Assembly: GCA_900318465.1 (NCBI GenBank)
Contig: ONKQ01000030.1
Location: forward strand, 1 to 33,386
DNA length: 33,386 bases
Source: an uncultured Bacteroidales bacterium
GTDB lineage: Bacteria; Bacteroidota; Bacteroidia; Bacteroidales; F082
Reading direction: 5' to 3'
The notes beneath the pieces were generated by a model that saw only the letters and a program-made list of their open reading frames with translations, was not told the origin of the DNA and did no database searches. Positions 1-7,913 of the stretch are shown here, one piece after another. Within the stretch, counting starts at the first letter, position 1, and every line of letters starts with the position of its first letter. The position numbers were made by a program, and so were the translations under genes.

Positions 1-73
1 CACCCCCTCAAGAGGGGGACGCCTGCCGGACGCTTGTTTTGCGCCGCATTGCGCGTCCCCCTTTTAAGGGGGG
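1..73. repeat. Cluster of overlapping G/C-rich palindromes
   Basis: Three inverted repeats overlap here. CCCCCTC (3-9) pairs with GAGGGGG (12-18). AGGGGGACGC (13-22) pairs with GCGTCCCCCT (53-62). CCCCCTT (57-63) pairs with AAGGGGG (66-72). The cluster lies just downstream of the stop codon of the 2044-aa minus-strand gene, so it could end or stabilise that transcript, but no clear U-tract follows. It is more likely a copy of an intergenic repeat cut by the window edge. Confidence 0.5.
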
Positions 74-87
74 CAGGGGGGATTCAA

Positions 88-3000
88 TCATCTCACCACA
101 ATCTTCTGGACCTTAACGTTCTCTCCATTGATGAGGCGAATCATGTACACGCCAGGCGCGGCGTTGATGGCCTTGCTGACGCTGCCGTTGACGGTCTCGC
201 TGCTCAGGATGCGGCCTGTCACGTCGATCACTTGCAGGGTGGCTTCACCCTCGTTGCCGATGATCCAGTTGCCGTTGCTTAAGAAGGCGAAGTTGTCGCT
301 GTCGTTGTTGACGCCCGTGCAGAACACCAGCTTGAAGCGGCTCGAGTAGTCGGTCGTCGTGGCGTTGAAGGTGTAGCTCGGGGCTTGCAGCAGGTCGACA
401 TCCATGCCGGTCATGTTGTCGATGAGGTGCAGGTAGCTGAAGCTGACTTCCTCGGCGTTGAAGCTCAGGGTGTAGGTGCCGTTTTCGTTGGCGCGGAAGC
501 TGAGCGGCATTTCGCCTTGGCCTTCGCTGCTGACAATGGCAAATTCCTTGTTGTCTTGCGGGAAGTAGATGTTGGCTGCGTTCTCACCGAAGTAGAACTT
601 GCCGAGTTGGCTGCCTTCGTTGAAGCTGAGAACGGCCTTGTCCATGACAGTGTTGTTACGCACGTTGGCTTGGGCAAGGGCAACGCTCAGGTTGCCTTTG
701 CCGTTCTGCGCAGAAGGAGCATCTTTGCTGAAGGTGATGGTTTGGTTGGCTTCGGTAGCTTGGACCATGATACCCGTGCAAGGCGCAATGGTCGTTGTTT
801 GATAAGCGTCCACTGGTTCAATGGCTGAACCATTTTCATTCATCTTATAGTATGACTTGTTGACGTAGGCGTTGAAAGTGTACGGGTTGCCCATGAGGTT
901 CCAGCCATGCATGTTTGCATCGGGGTTCTCTTCATAATAGTTGAGGCCAAAACCAGCACCTTCTTGTGTGTAAGCCCTGATGTTGCCCGTGAAGTTCAGG
1001 GTGACAGTAGCTGCATTGGCATAGAGATAGCCGTTGCCATTAACAAGGTTGAACGGGGCTTTCCTGTAGTTCATCCATTCTAAGCCGATACCCTCTACAA
1101 TAGTAGGATTCTGATTGAACTTGTAGAGGTCGTAGGTGGCAGATTGTCCTGTAGGAATAGTGGCTTCATAAGCGTCAGTGATGAGACCTGCAGAGGTAGG
1201 ATTGAGATTACTGTTGTATATCGGCAAAGCGATGAAGTTCCAGCCGCCTTCTTCAACAGTAGCACCGTGGGCGTTGATGACCTTCTGCACCGTGGCCCTG
1301 ACCGCTGTGTTAGTAACGAGTTGTCCGCCGTCGGCGATGGTGAGGGTAGGTGTGGGTGTGCCAGAGAAAGTAATCTTCTTGGCTTCGGCCACGCAGCCGT
1401 TCTCAATGGTGGCATTGGCACGAAGAATGACCTCGTCCGTTGAAACAGGCAATTGAGCAGGTGCCCAGTTGCCATAGGTGCCCCACTTGCCGTCGTTGGT
1501 GGCATTGGTGAACACCATGTTGCCTGCGGCCAAAGTGGTGAAGCTGATAGGTTCGCAATATTCGCCGCTGGTGCAGTTGCTCTTCACATGCACGTCATAC
1601 TTGGTGCCGGCGTTGAGGCCAGTGAGTTGGAATGATTGTTCTTCAACATTGGTGGTGGCATCTATCCAATCACCAGTAGTAGTAGGAGTGCCAACTGTCA
1701 CATTGTCGATATGTAAGTCGCAGTCTGGTCCTGAAACTGTCTGCTCGCAATAGAAAGCTATTTTCACATTTTTATTCGCAAATGTTGATAGATCAATAGT
1801 AGCAGAAGTACCTGTATTACTGATATTGTTGAGGACATAAGATGAACCACTGTTGTTCCATTCGCGAAGAATACTCCATGTGGCCATATTGTCATCAGAA
1901 ATTAATACGACAAATTTCGAGTATTCATTTGGCATTTTAGCTGCATCTGGTGCATTATTGTTGTTATAGGCTGTAAGTGCAGCATCGAATGTTAAAACAT
2001 TACCCGTCTCAACAGCGATACTTGGAGTTACCATCCAATATTTGACACTAGTATTCCACAAATTGACTTTCCAGTTGTATTCTCCGAGTCCGTATGAGGA
2101 ATTATTCCAGCCACTAGAATTGGCTGTCAAAGTTGTTGAGCCGGATAGAACCTCGTCAGTCAGCAGGGTATTATAACGTGCCCAATCGGTTGGGAAAGCT
2201 GTGTTGTCGAATGTCTCAGTGAAAACGGAGGTAACGCCTGCCGCTGTTCTATATTGCACCGTGTAGCTGTCAACATCATCCGAACCAACCCAGCTGAGGT
2301 CGGCACTGACGGAAGTGAGGTTGGTGGCAACAAGGTCGGTAGGTGTCGGGCAGGCATCGAGGGTCTCGAAGTAGCTATCGGTCAAGGCAACCCAATCGCT
2401 ATAGGTGGTTTCTTCGTTCCAAACGTGCTTGGCACGAACCCAGGCGTAGTATCTCGTCGTGGCATCCAGACCTTCCAACACGTATGGAGCTTCAGTGGTA
2501 GGCAGGGTGGTAATGTTCGACACAGTGGCCGTGGTTTCAGCCGTAGGAGCTTCAGGAGCAGTCTCGGATGCCACATAATAGAGTTCCCAAGACTCGAAGT
2601 CGCCACCGCCAGCGTTCCAAACGAGGTCGACCTTGGCAGAAGCGGGATTGGAAGCCACGAAGTTGCTCGGGGCGGGCGTGGCAGCCAAAGTGGTGAAGCT
2701 CACACCCTTGCGGCTCCACGGGCCGAAGTCAGGCTCGGCGGCGGTGCCGCAGTTGGCGCGCACATATACATAATAGGTGCTCTCTGGATCCAAAATCTTG
2801 TCTAAGGTGAAAGGATGGGCTGTAGCGTCGATGATGGTCACCGTCGTCACATCGAAATTGGCCGTGTTCGGGTCGAAGTTGGTCTTGCTGTAGGCAATCT
2901 GCCAGAGGGTCTGTTCTGCGTCGCCGGCAGTCCAAGTGAGGGTGGCTGAGTGGTTGGTCACGTTGCTGCTGGCCAACTCCGAAGGACGGGCGCAGGTGGA

Positions 3001-6000
3001 GATTTGCTCCACGGTGAGGTTGTCCATGTAGGTTGAAGTACCATATTGGTTTTCACCGCGCAGGATGATGTAGCAGGTGCCACTCATGCCAATGGGAAGT
3101 TCGTAGGTGTACCAAGCGTTTCCAGTGGCTTCGGCAGGAATGATGCCGCTTGCCACACTATACAGACGTGGGATGAAAGCCAACTCGGTGGCACCATCAA
3201 TTTCACCGTTGGTGCTTGCATACACTCTAATACCCTCTCCTGTTTTAGTATCGTAACTGCTGGAGCGGTACACATCGATAACGAATTGATAGCCGTTGTT
3301 CGGCAATGTCATCTCAGGCAGTCTGAGCTTGGTGAGTGTGCCTTCGGTTTGGTCGGGCAGTTGCAACTGGTGGGTGGTGTTGCCGCCAGTTGTGGTGGTA
3401 TAAACCTTGAAGATACTCGTCCCTTCCCCGGAAATATGCTCGTTCACCCAGCAGGGGTGGCTGAAGTCGCCAGCGCTGTAGGCTTCGAACTTCTCGCTCC
3501 ACGGGAAGTCGGTGATGGCAGCACATTCGGTGACAAAGCTATAATCTACTACAACGCTTTCGTTGCCGCCGTCATAGAGGGCTTTCACGCGGAAATCGTA
3601 GAACGAGCCGGGTGTGAGGCCGCTCAGGTCGGCGTATGTCGTGGTGACTGATGTCCATGTAGTAGGCCATTCGCCTGCGGCAGTTTTGTATTGATATTGG
3701 TAGCCCGTCGGGGTGGCACCTGTTACAGTCCAAGCGATGTGGGCCGAGGTGGTCTCGAAGGTGCAGCTGGCCTCGTCAATGACGGGATACTTGTAAGGCG
3801 TGGGTTGGTAGTTGAAAGTGACTTTGGGGAGAGTGGAGGCGCGGCTAGCTGTCCAAGTATAAGAATAGGTACTATACGAATAGCCATAGTAGCTATAAGC
3901 TGTGGCATTATTGGCTGAAGCAGCAACCCACTGAACAGTGTTTTCAGTTCCAGTTGTGGTTACCTCAAAACCAATCATCAAATTGCCGCCATTGTATCCG
4001 AAAGAGTTGTCTAATTCAATGACCATTTGGTTGCCGCTGACACTGAGGCTCCCGCTATACACGTTGGTCATGTCGTCAAAACTCAGAGGTTGGCCCGAAG
4101 TGGGATTTGTTGGGAAGTTTGCGTTTTCAACTTCTTTCACATAAACGGCAAATTCGGCGTTGCCCCAGTTCACATTGGGGTAAGAGCTTGTTGAGTAGAA
4201 CGTCAGGCGTTTGACGGTTCCGCCAGCAACGTCGGTCAAGCTTGTGGCAGGAACGATGAATTGGCTCGTATAGCCATCACCGACATAGTAGTAATAGAAT
4301 GGCGCATAAGAGGTGGAGTTGGTTGCGTTCTCATTCACAGTGAAATCCACATAATTAGTCGGCGTAAACTCGGCCACATCGCTCCATACGCTGGTGGAGC
4401 CGCCGCCGCAGTCGGCTTGCACGCGGGCGTAGTAGGTTTGCTCGGGGGTGAGGGTGGTGGCGTGGAAGGTCACGTTGTTGCCATCAACGACAAAGCCTTC
4501 GGTAAACTCGACCACACCCGTGGTGAAGTCAGCATCGGTGGCTATTTGCAGCACCCAAGCCGTTTCGTCGTAGCCCTTCACCCAACTGAAGTTGGCATCA
4601 GTGCCCACGCCGGTAACGGTGGTGGCAGTGAAGTTGGTGGGGAAGGCGCAGGCATCGAGGGTGCGGAATTCGGTCTCGATGGGGTCGCTTTCGCCTTCGG
4701 CATAAGTGGCTCTCACGCGGACAACATAGTCGGTGCTGGCAGTGAGGCCAGTGGGTTCAACGGAGAGGTTGTTTTCAGCATTAATCCATGGTGTAGGCCA
4801 TTCGTCGCCCGAAACCTTGATTTGGTATTCATAGCCCGTAGGCGTGCCTGTGGCGGGAGCCTCCCAAGAAACGGTGGCTTGACTTGCAGTGATGTCGCTC
4901 ACTTGGATGTTGCGCGGCTTGGGGGTGGCGGAAACCACGGCTAACAGCTTTAAGTTGGGAAGGGAAGTGGTTGTGCCTCTGCTGTTAAAGCTGCTCCAAT
5001 TGCCCTCATTAGTGTTCGGGTTGGGGTCGTTATTGTCATTATATGCATAAACCACTTGGTTGCTGGAGGTGGCAGTATAGTAAAAAGTAGTTGACTTATA
5101 TGCTCCCTTGCTGTACAGGGCAATCACAAGATTGCTTGAACCATCGTAGTCGAAAGACGTAGTGAGTTCGAACTCATTCCAGCCAGCGGTGATGTTCCAC
5201 GTGCCGGAATACACCTCGGTAAGGTCGTTGATCGAAACGAAGTCGCTGTTACTTGAGAAGCTGCTCTTCGTGGTGTGACCCATATAAATAGAAATCGTGC
5301 GTGCATTAGAATTGGCAGCCGAGGAGTTGAACGCTATTTTGGTGATTTCAGAGGCTTGAAGTCGTAATTGTGAGGCCGTGTAAATCATCTGGTCGTAGCT
5401 GTTATTGTAGTTGCCGTACAAAGGAGCATAACCATTAGTGCTTGTCCCTGTGCCAATTATAGTATAGGCAGACGGCTTAAACTCGCAGGTGTTGCTCGGG
5501 TTGCTGTAATTGGGAGTGCAGCTGGGACAATAGGCCTTGATGCGGGCGTAGTAAGTCTGTTCGGCGGTGAGACCGGTGAGGGTGTAGGCGTCATTCACCA
5601 AATCGCTTTGGTTGATGGTCACTGTGGAGGCACCACTGAAGTCAGAAGCTGTGGCGTATTCAAATTGCCATTGGGTTTCCTCATCGCCGTTGGTCCAGGT
5701 GAAGGAGGCGGTGGTGGCGGTGTATTCCGTGCAAGTCAGGTTCTTGGGTTTGGGACAACAAACAGGCACAGGACCAGTGATAGTGGCAGCCCAACCAGCG
5801 GCAACAGAAGAGCCATCAGATTTCCATACAATGGTCATAGTGCCAGAGGAGGCAACATAATCGACACCAGTAGTCAGCGTTGCCGTTGAGCAACCTGTTT
5901 GTCCTCTGGCAAGCAACGTACCCGTGCTTGCATTGCCATCATAGATGTGCATGTGATCCCAATCGCTGCAATTCGATGAGCTTTCGGTTACGAATTGGCT

Positions 6001-6222
6001 GAAGTTGATGGTGATGTCGCCTTCGGCCGTCAGCGTGGCAGTGTAGTTCTGGCTGGTACCATAATCACTATTTGGGCCACCGGAATCATAGAAATTGTAC
6101 GTTGTGTTTGACTCAATGTTTTGCGTCACGTTTCCCGTAAGGGTAATCGTGTTTTGTGCATTCGCTGCCCAAGGCGCGAAGAGCGCGAGCAGCATCATGA
6201 TGAGTAAAGATTTTTTTACCAT
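88..6222 (-). CDS. Giant T9SS-secreted multidomain adhesin-like protein (CUB-like, FnIII, nested cleaved-adhesin modules)
   Basis: A 2044-aa surface or secreted protein, probably an adhesin. It begins with a Sec signal peptide (hydrophobic core then AANAQ, about residues 1-23). A CUB-like domain follows (~24-150), then FnIII (~153-245), a NGYAPLYG-type module (~256-430), FnIII (~434-520 and ~525-617), a second copy of that module (~618-809), FnIII (~810-900), and a choice-of-anchor-J/MAM-like domain (~900-1075). Next come FnIII (~1075-1180 and ~1181-1287) and an FnIII split by a cleaved-adhesin-like insert (~1288-1567, insert ~1334-1510). The last ~470 residues are shared with the 736- and 1733-aa paralogues and end in a T9SS-type tail (~1975-2044) with VIDVTGRIL and GVYMIRL. 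The usual PNP opening of that tail is not obvious. A TAACTTTG box lies at 6311-6318. The domain family is clear; the ligand is unknown. Confidence 0.9.
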   Translation of the reverse strand: MVKKSLLIMMLLALFAPWAANAQNTITLTGNVTQNIESNTTYNFYDSGGPNSDYGTSQNYTATLTAEGDITINFSQFVTESSSNCSDWDHMHIYDGNASTGTLLARGQTGCSTATLTTGVDYVASSGTMTIVWKSDGSSVAAGWAATITGPVPVCCPKPKNLTCTEYTATTASFTWTNGDEETQWQFEYATASDFSGASTVTINQSDLVNDAYTLTGLTAEQTYYARIKAYCPSCTPNYSNPSNTCEFKPSAYTIIGTGTSTNGYAPLYGNYNNSYDQMIYTASQLRLQASEITKIAFNSSAANSNARTISIYMGHTTKSSFSSNSDFVSINDLTEVYSGTWNITAGWNEFELTTSFDYDGSSNLVIALYSKGAYKSTTFYYTATSSNQVVYAYNDNNDPNPNTNEGNWSSFNSRGTTTSLPNLKLLAVVSATPKPRNIQVSDITASQATVSWEAPATGTPTGYEYQIKVSGDEWPTPWINAENNLSVEPTGLTASTDYVVRVRATYAEGESDPIETEFRTLDACAFPTNFTATTVTGVGTDANFSWVKGYDETAWVLQIATDADFTTGVVEFTEGFVVDGNNVTFHATTLTPEQTYYARVQADCGGGSTSVWSDVAEFTPTNYVDFTVNENATNSTSYAPFYYYYVGDGYTSQFIVPATSLTDVAGGTVKRLTFYSTSSYPNVNWGNAEFAVYVKEVENANFPTNPTSGQPLSFDDMTNVYSGSLSVSGNQMVIELDNSFGYNGGNLMIGFEVTTTGTENTVQWVAASANNATAYSYYGYSYSTYSYTWTASRASTLPKVTFNYQPTPYKYPVIDEASCTFETTSAHIAWTVTGATPTGYQYQYKTAAGEWPTTWTSVTTTYADLSGLTPGSFYDFRVKALYDGGNESVVVDYSFVTECAAITDFPWSEKFEAYSAGDFSHPCWVNEHISGEGTSIFKVYTTTTGGNTTHQLQLPDQTEGTLTKLRLPEMTLPNNGYQFVIDVYRSSSYDTKTGEGIRVYASTNGEIDGATELAFIPRLYSVASGIIPAEATGNAWYTYELPIGMSGTCYIILRGENQYGTSTYMDNLTVEQISTCARPSELASSNVTNHSATLTWTAGDAEQTLWQIAYSKTNFDPNTANFDVTTVTIIDATAHPFTLDKILDPESTYYVYVRANCGTAAEPDFGPWSRKGVSFTTLAATPAPSNFVASNPASAKVDLVWNAGGGDFESWELYYVASETAPEAPTAETTATVSNITTLPTTEAPYVLEGLDATTRYYAWVRAKHVWNEETTYSDWVALTDSYFETLDACPTPTDLVATNLTSVSADLSWVGSDDVDSYTVQYRTAAGVTSVFTETFDNTAFPTDWARYNTLLTDEVLSGSTTLTANSSGWNNSSYGLGEYNWKVNLWNTSVKYWMVTPSIAVETGNVLTFDAALTAYNNNNAPDAAKMPNEYSKFVVLISDDNMATWSILREWNNSGSSYVLNNISNTGTSATIDLSTFANKNVKIAFYCEQTVSGPDCDLHIDNVTVGTPTTTGDWIDATTNVEEQSFQLTGLNAGTKYDVHVKSNCTSGEYCEPISFTTLAAGNMVFTNATNDGKWGTYGNWAPAQLPVSTDEVILRANATIENGCVAEAKKITFSGTPTPTLTIADGGQLVTNTAVRATVQKVINAHGATVEEGGWNFIALPIYNSNLNPTSAGLITDAYEATIPTGQSATYDLYKFNQNPTIVEGIGLEWMNYRKAPFNLVNGNGYLYANAATVTLNFTGNIRAYTQEGAGFGLNYYEENPDANMHGWNLMGNPYTFNAYVNKSYYKMNENGSAIEPVDAYQTTTIAPCTGIMVQATEANQTITFSKDAPSAQNGKGNLSVALAQANVRNNTVMDKAVLSFNEGSQLGKFYFGENAANIYFPQDNKEFAIVSSEGQGEMPLSFRANENGTYTLSFNAEEVSFSYLHLIDNMTGMDVDLLQAPSYTFNATTTDYSSRFKLVFCTGVNNDSDNFAFLSNGNWIIGNEGEATLQVIDVTGRILSSETVNGSVSKAINAAPGVYMIRLINGENVKVQKIVVR

Positions 6223-6310
6223 GATTTTTTGATTTGATTTGTTAATTATTTATGTTTTAATTGTTTGAATTTCAATGAAATGCCATATATTGTGGCAAAA
6301 TATCTGGCCT

Positions 6311-6318
6311 CAAAGTTA
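6311..6318 (-). promoter_or_regulatory. -7 box TAACTTTG of the 2044-aa gene
   Basis: On the minus strand the sequence reads TAACTTTG, matching the Bacteroidota TAnnTTTG element. It predicts a leader of about 80 nt, AT-rich and without a Shine-Dalgarno sequence, as is common in this phylum. Confidence 0.5.
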
Positions 6319-6431
6319 GTGAATTTATTGATATGGTGTAGGTTTTTTTGGAAAAAATTGTGGTTTTTGGCTTTCGGGCTTTTTGGAGGGGGTGGGAAGA
6401 CCGTTGGCAATTGGCTGTTGGCTGTCGCTTC

Positions 6432-6457
6432 CGTCATTGCGAGGAACGAAGCAATCC
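6432..6457. repeat. CATTGCGAGGAACGAAGC-type intergenic repeat, copy 1
   Basis: A ~26-bp match to an intergenic repeat that recurs at 7627-7652, 8057-8133 and 30702-30779. Here only one arm is present, inside the long direct repeat. Confidence 0.7.
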
Positions 6458-6472
6458 AAGGGTTGGGGGCAA

Positions 6473-6508
6473 CTACAAGCCTAACTTCTCCTTGGCCAAG
6501 TCGGTAAC
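6473..6508 (-). pseudogene. Last 11 codons of a lost gene (VTDLAKEKLGL-stop), copy A
   Basis: On the minus strand this reads VTDLAKEKLGL followed by TAG. The matching stretch in copy B (7668-7703) differs at three bases, all synonymous (AAG/AAA, GAG/GAA, TTA/CTA). That pattern suggests the segment was protein-coding when the copies diverged, and is the 3' end of a gene that once preceded a T9SS gene. The parent gene cannot be named from 11 residues. Confidence 0.4.
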
Positions 6509-6548
6509 CTTGATGATGAAAGAAAATTTATAGGAGTGTGAAGAAAGG

Positions 6549-7166
6549 TTATTCTTCTTCGTTCACATTCAGTTTAAGCAAGTCGAAATACATGAGGCGC
6601 GTGTTTAGAGGTAGATGGGAAACGCCTATACCCATATATTTGGCTTCTAATCTCTCATCGTTGATAAGATATTGGAAGCCGTTTTTTTCGTAGAAACGAA
6701 GTGTATCAGGTCGGTTCAGGGCATCAACGATGAGAAAGCGGCATCCCGTGCGGTTATTGGTGCGGAAAAGCACCTTGATGAAGTCCATGATCGCTGAACC
6801 GTAACCGCGTCCTGCAAAGTCCTTGCTGGTGCCAAGTCGACCGATGAGCACTGCGGGAAATCGTTTCAGGGTCTTGTCACGCAACTCGGTGTCGGTGAGG
6901 AATTGTTCTTTGTATTCGTCAGTGATGCGGTTGGTCAAACGAATGCTGTCATTCGAAAGCGAAAAGGCGGTAACTATGGTGTCAGGTTGGCTTTTGAGGC
7001 AGAAAAAGTAAGTCTTGCCAAGAAGCTTGCTCTGGTTAATCAGGCAGTCTTTTGAGAAGAACTCGTCAAGATCGTCATCGTCACACGAAAAAGGCTTACA
7101 TTGGGCAAGTTTTTTGACCGAGGCGCGGAAAATGTCACATTCTATGAGTAGTTGCTCAACGGTCAT
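6549..7166 (-). CDS. GNAT-family N-acetyltransferase, TacT-like
   Basis: A 205-aa acetyl-CoA-dependent acetyltransferase. The N-terminal FSCDDDDLDEFFSKDC resembles the opening of TacT/AtaT-type toxins, in which a short charged motif ends in LDxF. The acetyl-CoA pyrophosphate loop is visible as DFAGRGYGSAIM (about residues 112-125), and the late GNAT motif as DALNRPDTLRFYEKNGF (~155-172). The C-terminal TRLMYFDL also resembles this group. The ATG overlaps the stop codon of an upstream 52-aa gene by 4 bp (ATGA), which indicates translational coupling. TacT-type toxins acetylate aminoacyl-tRNA and are normally encoded with a DUF1778 ribbon-helix-helix antitoxin; the partner here is not recognisably that. 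A housekeeping acetyltransferase remains possible. The module lies between two long direct repeats. Confidence 0.85.
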   Translation of the reverse strand: MTVEQLLIECDIFRASVKKLAQCKPFSCDDDDLDEFFSKDCLINQSKLLGKTYFFCLKSQPDTIVTAFSLSNDSIRLTNRITDEYKEQFLTDTELRDKTLKRFPAVLIGRLGTSKDFAGRGYGSAIMDFIKVLFRTNNRTGCRFLIVDALNRPDTLRFYEKNGFQYLINDERLEAKYMGIGVSHLPLNTRLMYFDLLKLNVNEEE

Positions 7167-7321
7167 AACATGCCAATGGTTTTGAGGTATTCGGTAACGA
7201 TTTCAGCCTCGTGTCGGTAGTCTTGCGTACCAGGGTTTTGCTCAGTGTTGGCAGCTTCTCGCTCAAATCGTAATGCTGTATCCCCAAACAATGTGGGTAT
7301 CGCCCTAATTGCTGTTGCCAT
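7163..7321 (-). CDS. 52-aa protein overlapping the GNAT gene, candidate antitoxin
   Basis: This small gene starts with ATG at 7321 (MATAIRAIPTL...) and ends in ATGLTA-TGA equivalent codons whose TGA shares four bases with the acetyltransferase ATG. An AAAGGA Shine-Dalgarno-like motif lies about 8 bases before the start, unusual in this window and supporting the start. The product is small, charged and probably helical (ALRFEREAANTEQN, then HEAEIVTEYLKTIGM). The size, order, 4-base overlap and TacT-like partner fit an antitoxin-toxin operon, but I cannot assign it to a known antitoxin family. The longer ORF in another frame at 7156-7371 is a shadow. Confidence 0.6.
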   Translation of the reverse strand: MATAIRAIPTLFGDTALRFEREAANTEQNPGTQDYRHEAEIVTEYLKTIGML

Positions 7322-7363
7322 GGTTTTGTTCCTTTCAGTGTATTCAGGTTCACTACTTCCACT

Positions 7364-7421
7364 CTGCCCAAGGCGCGAACACCACGAGCAGCATGGTTAG
7401 TAGTAAAGATTATTTAATCAT
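7364..7421 (-). pseudogene. Decayed 5' end of a T9SS gene (signal peptide remnant)
   Basis: From the ATG at 7421 the minus strand reads M-I-K-stop-S-L-L-L-T-M-L-L-V-V-F-A-P-W-A. This is the signal peptide of the paralogues at 6222 and 16159 with codon 4 changed from AAA to TAA. Similarity ends near 7364, after which the sequence is unrelated. It is a broken relic, not a functional leader. Confidence 0.75.
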
Positions 7422-7509
7422 GAATTTATTGATTTGATATGTTAATTATTTAGGTTTAATCATTTGAATTTCAATGAAATGCCATATATTGTGGCAAAAT
7501 ATCTGGCCT

Positions 7510-7517
7510 CAAATTTA
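7510..7517 (-). promoter_or_regulatory. -7 box TAAATTTG retained in repeat copy B
   Basis: This is the counterpart of the TAACTTTG box in copy A, and still matches TAnnTTTG after mutation. It would place a leader of roughly 180 nt upstream of the 52-aa gene, making it the best visible promoter for the small gene/GNAT pair. Confidence 0.4.
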
Positions 7518-7626
7518 GTGAATTTATTGATATGGTGGAGGTTTTTTTTGGAAAAAATTGTGGTTTTTGGGGTTTGGGGCTTTTTGGAGGGGGGTGGGAA
7601 GACCGTTGGCAATTGGCTGTCGCTTC

Positions 7627-7652
7627 CGTCATTGCGAGGAACGAAGCAATCC
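7627..7652. repeat. CATTGCGAGGAACGAAGC-type intergenic repeat, copy 2
   Basis: Identical to the copy at 6432-6457, carried within long direct repeat copy B. Confidence 0.7.
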
Positions 7653-7667
7653 AAGGGTTGGGGGCAA

Positions 7668-7703
7668 CTACAAGCCTAGCTTTTCTTTGGCCAAGTCGGT
7701 AAC
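7668..7703 (-). pseudogene. Last 11 codons of a lost gene (VTDLAKEKLGL-stop), copy B
   Basis: It encodes the same 11 residues and TAG stop as 6473-6508, with only synonymous differences. It abuts the stop of the Rpn-like remnant (7716), but the two are not one gene, because the Rpn-like frame ends in TAA 12 bases before this repeat begins on the minus strand. Confidence 0.4.
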
Positions 7704-7715
7704 GTGTTTCCGGGA

Positions 7716-7913
7716 TTATAGTTTTTCGATTTCTTCGATGGATAATTGGGTGGCTTCGGCAATGATTTTAATGTCAAATCCCATGGCTTTCATCCTTTGT
7801 GCGATTTGGAGTTTTTCTTTTGTTTCGCCTTTTGATAGGTATGTTTCCAAAGTGCTATTGTAATCCCAGTACTCCTTTTGGCTGGCCTCGTATTGTCGGC
7901 TTTCTTCTATCAT
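7716..7913 (-). pseudogene. C-terminal remnant of an Rpn-family PD-(D/E)XK nuclease/transposase
   Basis: The 65 residues (MIEESRQYEAS... to ...ATQLSIEEIEKL) match the helical C-terminal end of Rpn/TIGR01784-type proteins. These usually run to about 300 aa and end with a segment like IAxxxGLSxEEIxKL. The N-terminal catalytic nuclease domain is absent: the frame stays open for about 15 codons before the ATG, then meets a stop in A/T-rich sequence. It is read as the tail of a truncated gene. Translation of the remnant alone is possible but unlikely to matter. Confidence 0.65.

Larger units (their letters stand above)
6175..6508. repeat. Long direct repeat, copy A (334 bp)
   Basis: This stretch is nearly identical, by eye roughly nine in ten bases, to 7364-7703 in the same orientation. 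On the minus strand it runs from the last 11 codons of a lost gene (6473-6508), through a CATTGCGAGGAACGAAGC intergenic repeat, T/G-rich spacer and a TAACTTTG promoter box, into the first ~16 codons of the 2044-aa gene. Relative to copy B it has an extra GGCTGTT unit near 6414-6420. It fills the non-coding gap between the acetyltransferase gene and the 2044-aa gene. Confidence 0.9.
7364..7703. repeat. Long direct repeat, copy B (340 bp)
   Basis: The second copy of 6175-6508, same orientation. It sits upstream of the 52-aa/GNAT pair on the minus strand and fills this otherwise gene-free gap. It keeps the 11-codon gene tail, the intergenic repeat and a promoter box (TAAATTTG), but its T9SS signal peptide has a nonsense codon and is cut off after about 19 codons. 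Confidence 0.9.

Noticed and set aside
88-6222. Frameshift splitting the 2044-aa gene
   Set aside because: The frame is open throughout and the domain order is coherent, so no break is needed.
7156-7371. A 71-aa ORF overlapping the acetyltransferase start
   Set aside because: It is in a different frame from the 52-aa gene, has no start signal, and its sequence shows no domain. The 52-aa frame has the ATGA coupling and ribosome-binding-like site.
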